From: Formosa algae
GTDB taxonomy: Bacteria > Bacteroidota > Bacteroidia > Flavobacteriales > Flavobacteriaceae
Assembly (NCBI RefSeq): GCF_001439665.1
Contig: NZ_LMAK01000075.1
Span: 1-64,000 of the forward strand
Direction of reading: 5' to 3'
Length of the DNA: 64,000 nt
In this document: positions 18,027 through 27,466 of the stretch, piece after piece
How positions within the stretch are numbered: position 1 is the first letter of the stretch
How the letters are laid out: each line of letters opens with the position of its first letter
Position numbers and translations under genes: made by a program
Notes under the pieces: generated by a model
Told to the model about the DNA's origin: nothing
Database searches by the model: none
What the model saw: the letters and a program-made list of their open reading frames with translations, nothing else

Positions 18027-19046
18027 TTAAATTGTAGACTTAAATTGTTCTAAGAAACGCACATCGTTTTCACTTAATAAACGGATGTCGTTTATTTGGT
18101 GTAATAACATGGCAATACGATCTATTCCTACGCCAAAAGCAAAACCAGAATACACTTTAGAATCTATATTACAGTTTTCTAAAACGTTTGGATCTACCAT
18201 ACCACAACCACCAATTTCTAACCAACCTGTACCTTTAGTTATACGGTAATCAGATTCGGTTTCTAAGCCCCAATACACATCAATCTCTGCGCTTGGTTCT
18301 GTAAATGGAAAATATGACGGACGTAAACGAATTTTCGATTTCCCGAACATTTCTGTAGTAAAATATTGCAACGTTTGCTTTAAGTCTGCAAAGCTTACAT
18401 CTTTATCAATATATAATCCTTCAACTTGATGAAAGAAACAGTGAGAACGAGCCGAAATAGCTTCATTTCTGTACACACGTCCTGGAGAAATGGTACGAAT
18501 TGGAGGCGCATTGTTTTCCATATAACGCACTTGTACAGAACTGGTGTGTGTACGTAATAATACATCTGGATCTGTTTGAATAAAAAACGTATCCTGCATA
18601 TCTCTCGCCGGGTGATATTCTGGTAAGTTTAATGCTGTAAAATTATGCCAATCGTCTTCAATTTCTGGACCTTCACTAACGTTGAAACCAATGGTTGAAA
18701 AAATATCTATAATTTGATTTTTTACAATAGAAATAGGGTGACGAGATCCAATAGAAATAGGTTCGCCTGGTCTAGATAAATCGCCATAAATCCCTTTTGC
18801 TTCTTCATTGCTTTCTAATTCAGCTTTTAAAGCATCAACACGTTCTTGAGCTGTATTTTTAAGCTGATTAATAACTTGACCAAATTCTTTCTTTTGATCG
18901 TTAGCCACGTTTTTAAATTCAGCAAAATAATCGTTTAACAATCCTTTTTTACCTAAGTATTTAATACGGAATGCTTCAACTTCGTCTTTAGACTGTGCTT
19001 TAAATGCTTCTGCTTCAGCAATAAGTTCTTTTATTTTATCAATCAT
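18027..19046 (-). CDS. pheS: Phenylalanine--tRNA ligase alpha subunit
   Basis: 339-aa class II aminoacyl-tRNA synthetase catalytic subunit that charges tRNA-Phe as an alpha2-beta2 enzyme. An N-terminal coiled coil (about 1-85) binds tRNA. Class II motif 2 is seen in the FHQVEGLYID region and motif 3 in the C-terminal GFAFGVGIDRIAML. The PSYFPFTEPSAEID block forms the Phe pocket. The length is normal. pheT is not in the window, as is common in Bacteroidota. A -7 box TAAATTTG lies on the minus strand at 19069-19076. Confidence 0.97.
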   Translation of the reverse strand: MIDKIKELIAEAEAFKAQSKDEVEAFRIKYLGKKGLLNDYFAEFKNVANDQKKEFGQVINQLKNTAQERVDALKAELESNEEAKGIYGDLSRPGEPISIGSRHPISIVKNQIIDIFSTIGFNVSEGPEIEDDWHNFTALNLPEYHPARDMQDTFFIQTDPDVLLRTHTSSVQVRYMENNAPPIRTISPGRVYRNEAISARSHCFFHQVEGLYIDKDVSFADLKQTLQYFTTEMFGKSKIRLRPSYFPFTEPSAEIDVYWGLETESDYRITKGTGWLEIGGCGMVDPNVLENCNIDSKVYSGFAFGVGIDRIAMLLHQINDIRLLSENDVRFLEQFKSTI

Positions 19047-19068
19047 GATCTTCCTTCAAAAATGAATG

Positions 19069-19076
19069 CAAATTTA
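19069..19076 (-). promoter_or_regulatory. -7 promoter box of pheS
   Basis: Read on the minus strand, TAAATTTG matches TAnnTTTG exactly and lies 22 bases before the pheS ATG. Confidence 0.5.
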
Positions 19077-19083
19077 ACAATTC

Positions 19084-19440
19084 TTAATTTATATATTCGG
19101 TTTCAATGAAATAGTTTACAATGGCTTCTTTCATTAAAATACTTTGTTCGCCAGCTTTTAATGTTGGCAATTGTTCTTTTACGGTATAATGTGGCCACCC
19201 ATCATCGTCTACAAAATCAAACTCATAATACCCATAAGGCACTAATAGCTTGCAAATTGCAATATGCATTAAATCTAATTTTTGGTCTTTTTTAAAAGTA
19301 CGGTCCAACTGTCCTAACTCTTGTAAACCAATTAAATAAATAATGGCATCTAGATCTAAAGTATCACCATCTGCAAATTGATTCGACAATTTAGTCACGA
19401 CATCTTTCCATCTCGATTTTAATTCTTCGTCTCTTGACAT
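19084..19440 (-). CDS. Conserved hypothetical protein
   Basis: 118-aa acidic soluble protein, no signal peptide, no recognised domain. Conspicuous features are an LDLDAIIYLIGLQELG helix and a YYEFDFVDDDGWPHY segment. It lies upstream of pheS with its own -7 box (minus strand TAACTTTG, 19472-19479). It looks like a real gene by codon use and placement. Function unknown. Confidence 0.75.
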   Translation of the reverse strand: MSRDEELKSRWKDVVTKLSNQFADGDTLDLDAIIYLIGLQELGQLDRTFKKDQKLDLMHIAICKLLVPYGYYEFDFVDDDGWPHYTVKEQLPTLKAGEQSILMKEAIVNYFIETEYIN

Positions 19441-19471
19441 ATAATTTTTATTACGCTTAAACTGCGTGCTG

Positions 19472-19479
19472 CAAAGTTA
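19472..19479 (-). promoter_or_regulatory. -7 promoter box of the 118-aa gene
   Basis: TAACTTTG on the minus strand, an exact TAnnTTTG, 31 bases before the ATG at 19440. Confidence 0.45.
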
Positions 19480-19567
19480 AAAAATAGCACCTCATTTCTC
19501 CTAAACATCTCATAAAATATGACAGATTCATATTTAATATTATATTTGAGAAATCAACCAATTCATT

Positions 19568-20098
19568 ATGACTTTATTAGACATCATTCTTGCTGTTATT
19601 CTTCTATTCGGTTTAGTTCGAGGATTTATTAATGGTCTTTTTGTAGAAATAGCCTCGTTACTGGCTTTAATTATTGGTGTTTTTGGCGCCATTCATTTTA
19701 GTGCTTATACAGGTTCTCTGTTTGAAGATAAAGTAGATTGGGATGATAATTACATTAAAATAGTGGCTTTTGCTGTTACATTTATAGCGATAGTGTTAGT
19801 TATTGGATTGGCTGGAAGAGCACTCACAAAACTTGCAGATTTTGCATTTTTAGGTATTGTAAATAAGATTTTAGGCGGTGTGTTTGGCCTTCTTAAAATA
19901 GGTTTAATTGCTAGTGTAGCTTTAAATATTTTTGTAACCTTAAATGATACGGTTCCATTTGTAGATGAAACTGATATTGATGACTCTGTACTTTACGAAC
20001 CTGTAATGGCTATTTCAACAAAACTTTACCCTGCCATTAAAGAAAAAGTTGAAGAGAAAAAGAAAGACCTTTTAACAAAAGATGAAGAAGAAAACTAA
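19568..20098 (+). CDS. CvpA family membrane protein
   Basis: 176-aa inner-membrane protein with four hydrophobic helices. It starts with the typical CvpA pattern (LLDIILAVILLFGLVRGFINGLF) and ends in a charged cytoplasmic tail rich in Glu and Lys. CvpA was named for colicin V production; in other species it affects envelope or stress phenotypes, so the role is uncertain here. Its TAA stop overlaps the TAG stop of the convergent flavoreductase gene. Confidence 0.88.
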   Translation: MTLLDIILAVILLFGLVRGFINGLFVEIASLLALIIGVFGAIHFSAYTGSLFEDKVDWDDNYIKIVAFAVTFIAIVLVIGLAGRALTKLADFAFLGIVNKILGGVFGLLKIGLIASVALNIFVTLNDTVPFVDETDIDDSVLYEPVMAISTKLYPAIKEKVEEKKKDLLTKDEEEN

Positions 20099-22299
20099 TA
20101 ACAGTCTAGCTTAAGCTGACCTTTATTTTTATACACACTTAATGGCTGTTCTAAATGGCGCTCACAAATGGCTTCTAAGACCAGAAGTACATCTTTTTGC
20201 ATAGCAATAGATCCGCAAATCATAATCACACCCTTTTGTTTTAAAACCTGTGCCACGTGTTCTGCATCTCGCTCTAGTAAATGTTGCACGTAGACTTTAT
20301 GTTCATCTTCTTGTGAATACGCGATTTCAAGTTTTTGAAGCTTATTGTGTTGTAAACCATCTTGTATAATGTCTTTATACATTTTGAAAGAAGCTTTACG
20401 ACGTCCGCCCCAATATAACTGCATTTTTTGAGCTGAAGTATTCTGATCTATCATCCCTAAAAACGGAGCAATCCCTGTTCCATTAGCAATCATAAGTACG
20501 TGTTTTGTTCGCTTAGAGAGACGAAATTCTTTATTCTTAATTAGTCGTGCTTTAAGGCTATCACCAACTTTTAAATCGTTTAAAAAATTAGAACACAAGC
20601 CCAATTCTTGGCGTTTTACACTTAAAAAAACACTCGCATTTACTTTCCCTATAGAATACAAGCGCTCTGCACTATTGGCTTGTGGTTTAATCGCTAATAA
20701 ATCGCCAGATTTAAATCGGCTAAAACCTAATTTGGGTTTAAAAGTAATAGTAAACGTATCGTCTGGATTATCGCTCGTTATTGTTTTTTGAACCACATTA
20801 AATGTACGCTTACGCTTGTTGCTTTCAACTAAAGCATCTCCAGGCAACTGAATTTGCAACCCGACTTTCTTAGACCATGAATTAATCCATTTCGTATAGG
20901 CTTCAAAAGATTTATTATGAATGGTAAACGGCTTTAAAAGCTGAACTGCATTAGGATCTGTTTGAAGTAACGCATCTACAGTAAACGCATATTTACAAAA
21001 ATCGGGATACGCTAAAGATCCAAATCCGACAACAGAAAAACTATAAGCCTTCTCTGTTTTTATAGTTTTAAAAATATTTTCAAAATTAGAGGCATTTTCT
21101 GGCGCATCTCCTTGCCCATAAGTAGCTGTAATAACTACTAAATGCTCGCAAGATCTGTAGGTTGAATATGCATTTAATTCAGCAATAAAAGACATCTCAC
21201 CTAGCTTCAATAATTGCTTATGCAGCATATTGGCATATTGCAAACTGCTCCCATTTTCCGAACCAACTAAAATCACATATTTACAAGCATCCTTTTTAAA
21301 TGTGTTTTTAAGTTTAGCTTTTCGGCGCTTTAATGTCATGACAAATCCAGAATACACAAAAAACAAAATATTCACACAAGCTATGGCTAAAATTAATGCC
21401 CATAATATACTGCCTTGCCCTGTATGCAAATTAATGCTTAATCGAGAAGCCACAGCTATAAGCGGATACTTAGCTTCGCTTAAAACTTCGCCTGTATACT
21501 GATTGACTAAAACTTCACGATCTTGTAATTGAAGGGTGTAATAATCTTCGACATCATCAGAAAACGGAAATTCTACACTTCGAACTTCAGATAACTTGGT
21601 ATCACTGAAAATAGCTTGATCTTTTAACTCGCGTTTTGGAGTTTCAGAAATTTCATCATAATTCACATTCTGAATAAGCGTTTCTTTCGGCAATAAATCG
21701 AATCGATATAAAGATAAATATACTCCAGTAAGCGTGACAATAATAATAGGAATTAATGATAAACGTCCTAACACAACATGGTAATATTGCGAGAAGTTTT
21801 CATTGACAATCTTACCAAAAAAACGTTTAAAACTACGTTGTCTTTTTACGATTAAAACCGTTCCGGATACAGCGATTAAGAAAAGAAGAAAAGAGGTGAT
21901 TCCAACAAATATTCGCCCCGTAGATTTTAAAAACAAGGACCTATGAAAGCTTGTCGCCCAATTAAAAAGTGGAGCTTTTTCAATAAGTTCTCCTAATTTT
22001 TCACCAGTTTTAGGATTGATGTAAAACGTTTCTGCATCACCTTCCTCTGTAATTACAGAAGCAGATACAAAATCGTTAACATCAACATTCATATCGATGA
22101 CTTCAAGATAATTTGTTTTTAAATGCTGCACGGTTTCGGCCAAAGTCACCTCATCAAACCCACTTACTTTATAAAGTTGAATTTGATTAGAGATAGGCTC
22201 GAATGCCAAAATAATACCAGTAAATGCCGCTAATATTATAAAAACAAAAGAAGATACAGCCAGCGCAAGGTGGCTATATCTCCATATTGAAATCGTCAT
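20095..22299 (-). CDS. PepSY-TM / flavodoxin / FAD-NAD(P)H reductase fusion
   Basis: 734-aa membrane redox protein. The N-terminal third is a PepSY-associated TM module with about four helices (near 10-30, 125-150, 175-195, 290-320) and periplasmic PepSY loops. Residues about 340-480 form a flavodoxin domain (VGSENGSSLQYA and ITATYGQGDAP, FMN loops). Residues 500-734 form a sulfite-reductase-like FAD/NAD(P)H module with RLYSIG (FAD), GTGIAPFLGM (NADPH) and a terminal aromatic YKNKGQLKLDCY. It would move electrons from cytosolic NAD(P)H across the membrane. Last gene of a four-gene operon beside a TonB receptor, so reduction of ferric iron, heme or a periplasmic flavoprotein is the likely job. 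Confidence 0.88.
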   Translation of the reverse strand: MTISIWRYSHLALAVSSFVFIILAAFTGIILAFEPISNQIQLYKVSGFDEVTLAETVQHLKTNYLEVIDMNVDVNDFVSASVITEEGDAETFYINPKTGEKLGELIEKAPLFNWATSFHRSLFLKSTGRIFVGITSFLLFLIAVSGTVLIVKRQRSFKRFFGKIVNENFSQYYHVVLGRLSLIPIIIVTLTGVYLSLYRFDLLPKETLIQNVNYDEISETPKRELKDQAIFSDTKLSEVRSVEFPFSDDVEDYYTLQLQDREVLVNQYTGEVLSEAKYPLIAVASRLSINLHTGQGSILWALILAIACVNILFFVYSGFVMTLKRRKAKLKNTFKKDACKYVILVGSENGSSLQYANMLHKQLLKLGEMSFIAELNAYSTYRSCEHLVVITATYGQGDAPENASNFENIFKTIKTEKAYSFSVVGFGSLAYPDFCKYAFTVDALLQTDPNAVQLLKPFTIHNKSFEAYTKWINSWSKKVGLQIQLPGDALVESNKRKRTFNVVQKTITSDNPDDTFTITFKPKLGFSRFKSGDLLAIKPQANSAERLYSIGKVNASVFLSVKRQELGLCSNFLNDLKVGDSLKARLIKNKEFRLSKRTKHVLMIANGTGIAPFLGMIDQNTSAQKMQLYWGGRRKASFKMYKDIIQDGLQHNKLQKLEIAYSQEDEHKVYVQHLLERDAEHVAQVLKQKGVIMICGSIAMQKDVLLVLEAICERHLEQPLSVYKNKGQLKLDCY

Positions 22300-22311
22300 A
22301 AGTTATTTCTT

Positions 22312-22806
22312 TTAGTTAGGAATCATACGGATGTAACGTATAAATCCTTTACCTTCAACTTTACTTTTTACACTTGCAGATGTCAATTCAAATTCAACAT
22401 CTTTTTCATAATATTCTTGATCTTCAACAGCCGATTCAAAACGAATACGATATCCAGTATCAATTTTAGAATCATCTATTTCAATCACATTTATACTACG
22501 TTGTCCGCCAGCAACTGTTGCTCCAGTTATGGCATCTATATTATTACGTTTTTTTCCATAGAAGTCAAACCAAGACGTTAAATCGTTGTACCATTCATCA
22601 TCATCACCTTGCATATACAAGGTTTTTTCGTATTCACCTTTTGGGTTTATTAGTGAAATAACGACATAAGCGCCTTCGCCTGTGTAATTCGTCATTTGCA
22701 CCATACACTTATATTTAGACGCTGCTTCAGCCGGTTTAAAGGAATAGAAACTAAACGCCATAAGTGCTAAAACAGAAAGTATTTTTATAATTGAAAATTT
22801 ACGCAT
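22312..22806 (-). CDS. DUF2271 periplasmic protein
   Basis: 164-aa exported protein with a signal peptide (about 1-28, ending PAEA) and a DUF2271 domain. A DAITGATVAGG segment near 95-105 resembles the D-x-x-[ST]GAT motif at which some exported flavoproteins receive covalent FMN. It lies 12 bases upstream of the PepSY reductase gene; DUF2271 and PepSY-TM proteins are recurrent partners. It is likely a periplasmic redox or ligand-binding partner of that reductase. Covalent flavin is inference; no ApbE transferase gene is in the window. Confidence 0.82.
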   Translation of the reverse strand: MRKFSIIKILSVLALMAFSFYSFKPAEAASKYKCMVQMTNYTGEGAYVVISLINPKGEYEKTLYMQGDDDEWYNDLTSWFDFYGKKRNNIDAITGATVAGGQRSINVIEIDDSKIDTGYRIRFESAVEDQEYYEKDVEFELTSASVKSKVEGKGFIRYIRMIPN

Positions 22807-22812
22807 ATCTGC

Positions 22813-24315
22813 TTATTTTAAAAAATTAATATTAACGTTATTCGACTTTAAAAGCTCATTCTCACTAGCTAAATCAAAAGCTGTTTCTTCAAAATCTGTT
22901 GTAATCGTTTTGTCTGCTCCGTTATCTAATAAATACTTTAAAACAGTATCATTTTTAGCAGACATAGCCGATTTTAATAAAGGGGTAAGACCATCTTTGT
23001 TTTTAGCATTTACATCTACTTTATATTGCTTTGCAAGTTTAAGTAATTCAAATCCTTTATGATCTAAAGCTAAGTGATATAATGTATCTCCATCTGCTTG
23101 AGCTTTAGACACGTCTAATCCTTTTGATGTTAAAAGGGCTAATTTTTTATTAAACTCTTCTTTATTTTTAGGAGAAAAAGAGTTTATCAGGTAAGCTGTT
23201 AAGTTATTTCCGTTAGCATCTACAACATTAAGGTCTGCGCCTTTGTCTATTAAATACGAAACCACTTCAGTTGAATTATGTTCTACAGCCAAAGCTAAAG
23301 CAGATTCTCCTTTTTTATTCGTTGCATTAATATTTTTTAAGCTAGGCTCTAATAAAGAGATTATAGATACATCGTTTCTTGCTGCTGCATTTAAGAAAGG
23401 TGTATTTCCATTTTGGTCGGCTTGATTAACATCTACTCCTTTATTCATAAAATAAATAATAGTTGCTTCATCTTTACTTTTTGCTGCTAAACCATGTAAA
23501 GGTGTTAGTCCATCTTTAGTAGTAACATTTGCTTCAATCCCTTTACTTTCTAAATATTTAAAAAATTCTAAACTATTAGAAGGACCTCGACCGCCTGCAC
23601 TAGCAAAAATCATGGCATTTCCACCGTCCTTATTTAAAGACTTATAATCTACACCTTTTGCTATAAGTTGCTCTAACATATCTCTATTTCCAGATTTAGC
23701 AACATAATTAAAAATACCATTTCCAGCAGTATCTTTACTATTTAAATCTAAACCTTTTGCTATAAAATAGTCTATTGTAGAAAAATCTTTAGCACTTTGC
23801 GACACTAACAATAATGCATTTGCACCATCATGATTTACATCTGTTAATTTTAATCCGTTTGCCAAACAAATGTCATAAACCTTCGTGTTTTTTTGTCCTG
23901 TTGTCGCAGCAAAATTTAGTAAACTATAACCGTGATCGTCTGATATATCTGTTCGAGCACCTTGCTTTAATAGATATTCCATAAGCTCTACATTACCCTT
24001 ATTAGCTGCCCAAAAGATATATGTACGACCATCGTGTGTTAACTTATTAACGTCGTTACCGTCTTGAGAAAGTAAATATTTTATAGTTGCTATTGGCGCA
24101 TCTCCTAAAATAGCAGTCGCAACAGCATCGAAACTTCTGTCGTTACGTTTAACAGGATCATTTCCTTCTTTAATTTTTAAATCGATAGTTTCGATTGAAG
24201 GATTTGTTTTCCAAAAATCACGTTCTAAGAACACGTTAGATTGTTGTGCTTGAGCAAATGCTCCTAAAGCTAAAAATGCTCCTAAAATTCCCTTTTTAAG
24301 TACTGATTTTTTCAT
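22813..24315 (-). CDS. Exported ankyrin-repeat protein
   Basis: 500-aa protein with a signal peptide (1-23, ending AQAQ) and about ten ankyrin repeats spanning 60-490, recognisable from recurring DGxTPLxxAA, NGNTPFLNAA and LLxxGAD units. It is probably a periplasmic interaction scaffold. Gaps to the genes on either side are 6 and 2 bases, so it is certainly in the operon. Ankyrin proteins recur in Bacteroidota iron/heme clusters, but a binding partner cannot be read from sequence. Confidence 0.88.
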   Translation of the reverse strand: MKKSVLKKGILGAFLALGAFAQAQQSNVFLERDFWKTNPSIETIDLKIKEGNDPVKRNDRSFDAVATAILGDAPIATIKYLLSQDGNDVNKLTHDGRTYIFWAANKGNVELMEYLLKQGARTDISDDHGYSLLNFAATTGQKNTKVYDICLANGLKLTDVNHDGANALLLVSQSAKDFSTIDYFIAKGLDLNSKDTAGNGIFNYVAKSGNRDMLEQLIAKGVDYKSLNKDGGNAMIFASAGGRGPSNSLEFFKYLESKGIEANVTTKDGLTPLHGLAAKSKDEATIIYFMNKGVDVNQADQNGNTPFLNAAARNDVSIISLLEPSLKNINATNKKGESALALAVEHNSTEVVSYLIDKGADLNVVDANGNNLTAYLINSFSPKNKEEFNKKLALLTSKGLDVSKAQADGDTLYHLALDHKGFELLKLAKQYKVDVNAKNKDGLTPLLKSAMSAKNDTVLKYLLDNGADKTITTDFEETAFDLASENELLKSNNVNINFLK

Positions 24316-24317
24316 GA

Positions 24318-25229
24318 CTATTTTTTTACAAAAGATTCTATTACTTCACTAATTTCTGCTTCATTCTGATATTCTGTATCAGAAAACAAATATTTATACA
24401 ATTGTTTATTATCTACTTTTTCTTCCAAAGATAAATTTTTATTTCTAGCAAACACTTCATCCCATTTGGTGCGTACTAAAGCCCATTTGGCACTCGTTTT
24501 TTTCCAATAGTCCTGAGCCGCAACACATTTACTATCGTCTACTTTAGTATACGTATTGTAACCTTTTTCTTGAGCGATAATAACATCTTCCTTACCGGCT
24601 TCACGCAATACTTTATCGTTGTCTTGATCGTGAATCCATCCATCTTTAGTGATTTCTTGACGGTTTCTTCTTAAGGTAATGTTGTAATCGCTTCGTTTTG
24701 TATATTCTCTACGTGGTAATGGTGCTGTAGTAGTATTTTCCCAATAACTTTTCCCATCTACATGTACCCAAGACGAAGAGCCTTCGTAACGCGGACTATC
24801 ATCTACCTGAAATACTTTCTGAGTCCATTGTCCTTTTACATCGTCTTTAGTCAACCCCTCATAGTTCCAAACATTGTCACCATTATATAAGTATAAATCT
24901 GTGTTCTCATATTCCCAATCTTGTCTCCAATGTTTTACAATATGCGGATGTGCAGGATCACCAACAATTAACAAATGTTGTAATGCGATTTTATCTTTAG
25001 AATCTTCGACTAACTCTACCCATTCTAAACCTTTATCGTGCTTTGTTTCTGAAGGCATATAAGTAGAATCGTTTACATAATTAAATGTTTCAGCGAAATT
25101 AAAAGTCACTTCGTGGCAACCGCACATGCTTTTAATTGCTTCTTGGTCTTGTGACTTACTCTTTTGAGCTACAGCCGAATTAAATGTAAAAGCCGATGCT
25201 AACATCGTTAATAGTAGTACTCTTTTCAT
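24318..25229 (-). CDS. DUF6607 family exported protein
   Basis: 303-aa protein with a signal peptide (1-22, ending AVAQ) and a MCGCHEVTFNFAETF segment right after it, typical of the DUF6607 family found in Bacteroidota and Proteobacteria iron loci. The body is rich in Trp, Asp and Tyr, consistent with a beta-rich, possibly lipocalin-like, ligand-binding fold. First gene of the four-gene minus-strand operon, divergent from the TonB receptor. Function unproven; the family name is recalled from sequence pattern. Confidence 0.75.
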   Translation of the reverse strand: MKRVLLLTMLASAFTFNSAVAQKSKSQDQEAIKSMCGCHEVTFNFAETFNYVNDSTYMPSETKHDKGLEWVELVEDSKDKIALQHLLIVGDPAHPHIVKHWRQDWEYENTDLYLYNGDNVWNYEGLTKDDVKGQWTQKVFQVDDSPRYEGSSSWVHVDGKSYWENTTTAPLPRREYTKRSDYNITLRRNRQEITKDGWIHDQDNDKVLREAGKEDVIIAQEKGYNTYTKVDDSKCVAAQDYWKKTSAKWALVRTKWDEVFARNKNLSLEEKVDNKQLYKYLFSDTEYQNEAEISEVIESFVKK

Positions 25230-25271
25230 AATATTTCTATAGGTTGAAAATTTAGATTAAAAATATTTGTT

Positions 25272-25308
25272 CTTATTTAGACTGAATTAAAATAAGATTA
25301 TATATTTG
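25272..25308 (+). promoter_or_regulatory. TonB receptor promoter with metalloregulator-like box
   Basis: The -7 box TATATTTG (25301-25308) is an exact match. Overlapping the -33 region is TTTAGACT-G-AATTAAAA (25276-25292), lying in a longer CTTATTT...AAATAAG inverted repeat (25272-25296). The TTTAGACT half occurs inverted (AGTCTAAA) at the second TonB receptor promoter (47480-47487). This placement suits a repressor of the Fur or DtxR type. Confidence 0.55.
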
Positions 25309-25326
25309 TCACAAATCTAAAAAAGA

Positions 25327-27459
25327 ATGAGTCTAAATAAAAATTATATTTTACTTTTTTTTATGCCCTTAATGGCTGTTGTTGCCAAAGCACAAACGGC
25401 AAGACAGGACTCTTTAGACATTCAAACTTTAAACGAAGTTGTTGTTACAGGACAATATAATCCGCAATCGATTCAAAAATCTGTACATAATGTAATTGTT
25501 ATTAAACGCGAGCAAATAGATAATCAGGCTGCCAACACCTTAGCCGATTTATTAAACTTCAATTTAAATTTAAACATTATTCCCAACGCACAAACCGGAA
25601 AATCTACCATATCTTATTTCGGTTTAGATGCACAATACTTTAATATTCTAGTAGATAACATTCCTTTAGTTAGCGATAGTGGATTAGGAAACAACATCGA
25701 TTTAACTCAAATTAACTTAGACACCGTAGAGCGTATTGAAATTGTTGAAGGCGCTATGGGTGTAGAGTATGGCGCCAATGCAGTCTCTGGCGTTATAAAT
25801 ATAATTACAAAAAAAACAGTTTCAAACTCTTGGGACATACAAGCCTTTGTACAAGAAGAAACCGTTAACGATGAATACAGCTGGTTTGATGAAGGCCGAC
25901 ATATACAAGCCGTGAATATAGCGCATAACATTAACGATAAATGGATGGCGCGTATAGGTTTTAATCGCAATGATTTTACTGGATTTAAAAACGATAACGA
26001 AGGTGAAAATTATTACACAAACGATGGTTTAAGAGGATACGAATGGCTTCCAAAAACGCAAATAACCACTAACGCATTACTACATTATAACACCAATAAC
26101 TTAAAAGTCTTATATAAGTTCGATTATTTTAATGAAGAATTATATTACTATGATGCTGCTGTACGTGCCAATATAGATGTAGCATCACAAACTAGCAATC
26201 CATCTGCTACAGATAAAATTTATACAACAAACCGATTTGTAAATAATCTAAACTTTTCTGGTGGCTTAAATTCTGGTGCCAATTATTCTGCAGATTTTTC
26301 TTATCAGCAACAAAAACGCGATTTAAACACCTTTAACTATTACATTTTAACGGAAGAGAAAACAGACGAAACCGATGAAACGTATCAGTCTAGTAAAGTC
26401 TTTTTCTCTAAAGGAACCATAAATAATTTGGTGGAGAGTGATTTTTATAATTTTCAGTTGGGTTACGAAGGAAAATATATTGAAGGTTACGATACTCAGG
26501 CCTCAGGATCCGAAACACAACAAGCCAAAACACAAAATCAGAGTAATATCGCAGTGTTTGGCTCAACAGAATTAAACATTGCAGATAAATTTTCAATACG
26601 CCCTGGATTGCGATACGAATACAATTCTAAATTCGATTCTAAACTACTAGGCGCAGTAAGTGCACGTTATCTTTTAAATCACGGATTTGAACTTCGCGCA
26701 AATGTAGGATCGTCTTACAGAACGCCTAATTTTGAAGAACTCTATTATTATTTCGTAGATTCTAATCATGATGTACAAGGAAATGCAGACTTAACACCCG
26801 AAAATGGTTACACTGCTTTTGTTAATTTAAAAAAGAATAGTCGTTTTAATGACATAGCGTTAACAAATGCATTAAAGCTAAGTTATATAGATGTAAATGA
26901 CAAAATTGATTTGGCTATTGTAAACGAATCGCCATTGCAATATCAATATATTAATATAGACGGTTATAGACTTTGGGGATTAACATCAGAAAACCGTTTT
27001 CAAGCAGAACGTTGGAATTTTAATTTGGGTGCCACTTTACAAGGGATTTCTCGAATTTTAAATAACGAAGAAAATGCCAATGATGAATTTCTGTATGCTT
27101 TTCAACTAAATACGAGCGCGACCTACTCCATTTCAAAATGGCAAACAGCTGTTAGTGTATTATTTAAATACAATGGCGAACAGCAAACATACGTCGCCTC
27201 TGGCGTAGACACTAATGGAGATTCTGTGTATTCAAAATCGACCACAGATGGCTATGGCTGGATGGATGCTTCAATAAAAAAATCTTTTTTCAACAATACA
27301 CTAGAAACCACTTTAGGTGGTCGGAATTTACTGAACGTTATTAACGTAAACACTTCTAATACCACAAGTGGCGGTACGCATGCCACAGATAGTAGTACGC
27401 TTCTACTTGGCTACGGACGTTCTTTTTACCTAAAACTGTTATACAAATTAAACATTTAA
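25327..27459 (+). CDS. TonB-dependent outer-membrane receptor (heme/iron type)
   Basis: 710-aa outer-membrane receptor with a signal peptide (1-22, ending AKAQ), a TonB box-like stretch near LNEVVVTGQY, a plug domain (about 45-160, with IDLTQINLDTVERIEIVEGAMGVEYG-type elements) and a 22-strand barrel ending in a terminal aromatic-rich strand (FYLKLLYKLNI). The invariant SYRTPNFEELYYYF barrel motif is present. No carboxypeptidase-like extension, unlike SusC proteins. It is followed after 7 bases by two HmuY-like genes, which points to heme as cargo. Confidence 0.9.
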   Translation: MSLNKNYILLFFMPLMAVVAKAQTARQDSLDIQTLNEVVVTGQYNPQSIQKSVHNVIVIKREQIDNQAANTLADLLNFNLNLNIIPNAQTGKSTISYFGLDAQYFNILVDNIPLVSDSGLGNNIDLTQINLDTVERIEIVEGAMGVEYGANAVSGVINIITKKTVSNSWDIQAFVQEETVNDEYSWFDEGRHIQAVNIAHNINDKWMARIGFNRNDFTGFKNDNEGENYYTNDGLRGYEWLPKTQITTNALLHYNTNNLKVLYKFDYFNEELYYYDAAVRANIDVASQTSNPSATDKIYTTNRFVNNLNFSGGLNSGANYSADFSYQQQKRDLNTFNYYILTEEKTDETDETYQSSKVFFSKGTINNLVESDFYNFQLGYEGKYIEGYDTQASGSETQQAKTQNQSNIAVFGSTELNIADKFSIRPGLRYEYNSKFDSKLLGAVSARYLLNHGFELRANVGSSYRTPNFEELYYYFVDSNHDVQGNADLTPENGYTAFVNLKKNSRFNDIALTNALKLSYIDVNDKIDLAIVNESPLQYQYINIDGYRLWGLTSENRFQAERWNFNLGATLQGISRILNNEENANDEFLYAFQLNTSATYSISKWQTAVSVLFKYNGEQQTYVASGVDTNGDSVYSKSTTDGYGWMDASIKKSFFNNTLETTLGGRNLLNVINVNTSNTTSGGTHATDSSTLLLGYGRSFYLKLLYKLNI

Positions 27460-27466
27460 TCCAATC

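Noticed and set aside
20095-20098. Overlap of the cvpA and flavoreductase stops as a sign of error
   Set aside because: The two genes converge and share bases of TAA and TAG; both frames are complete, and such compact ends are common.
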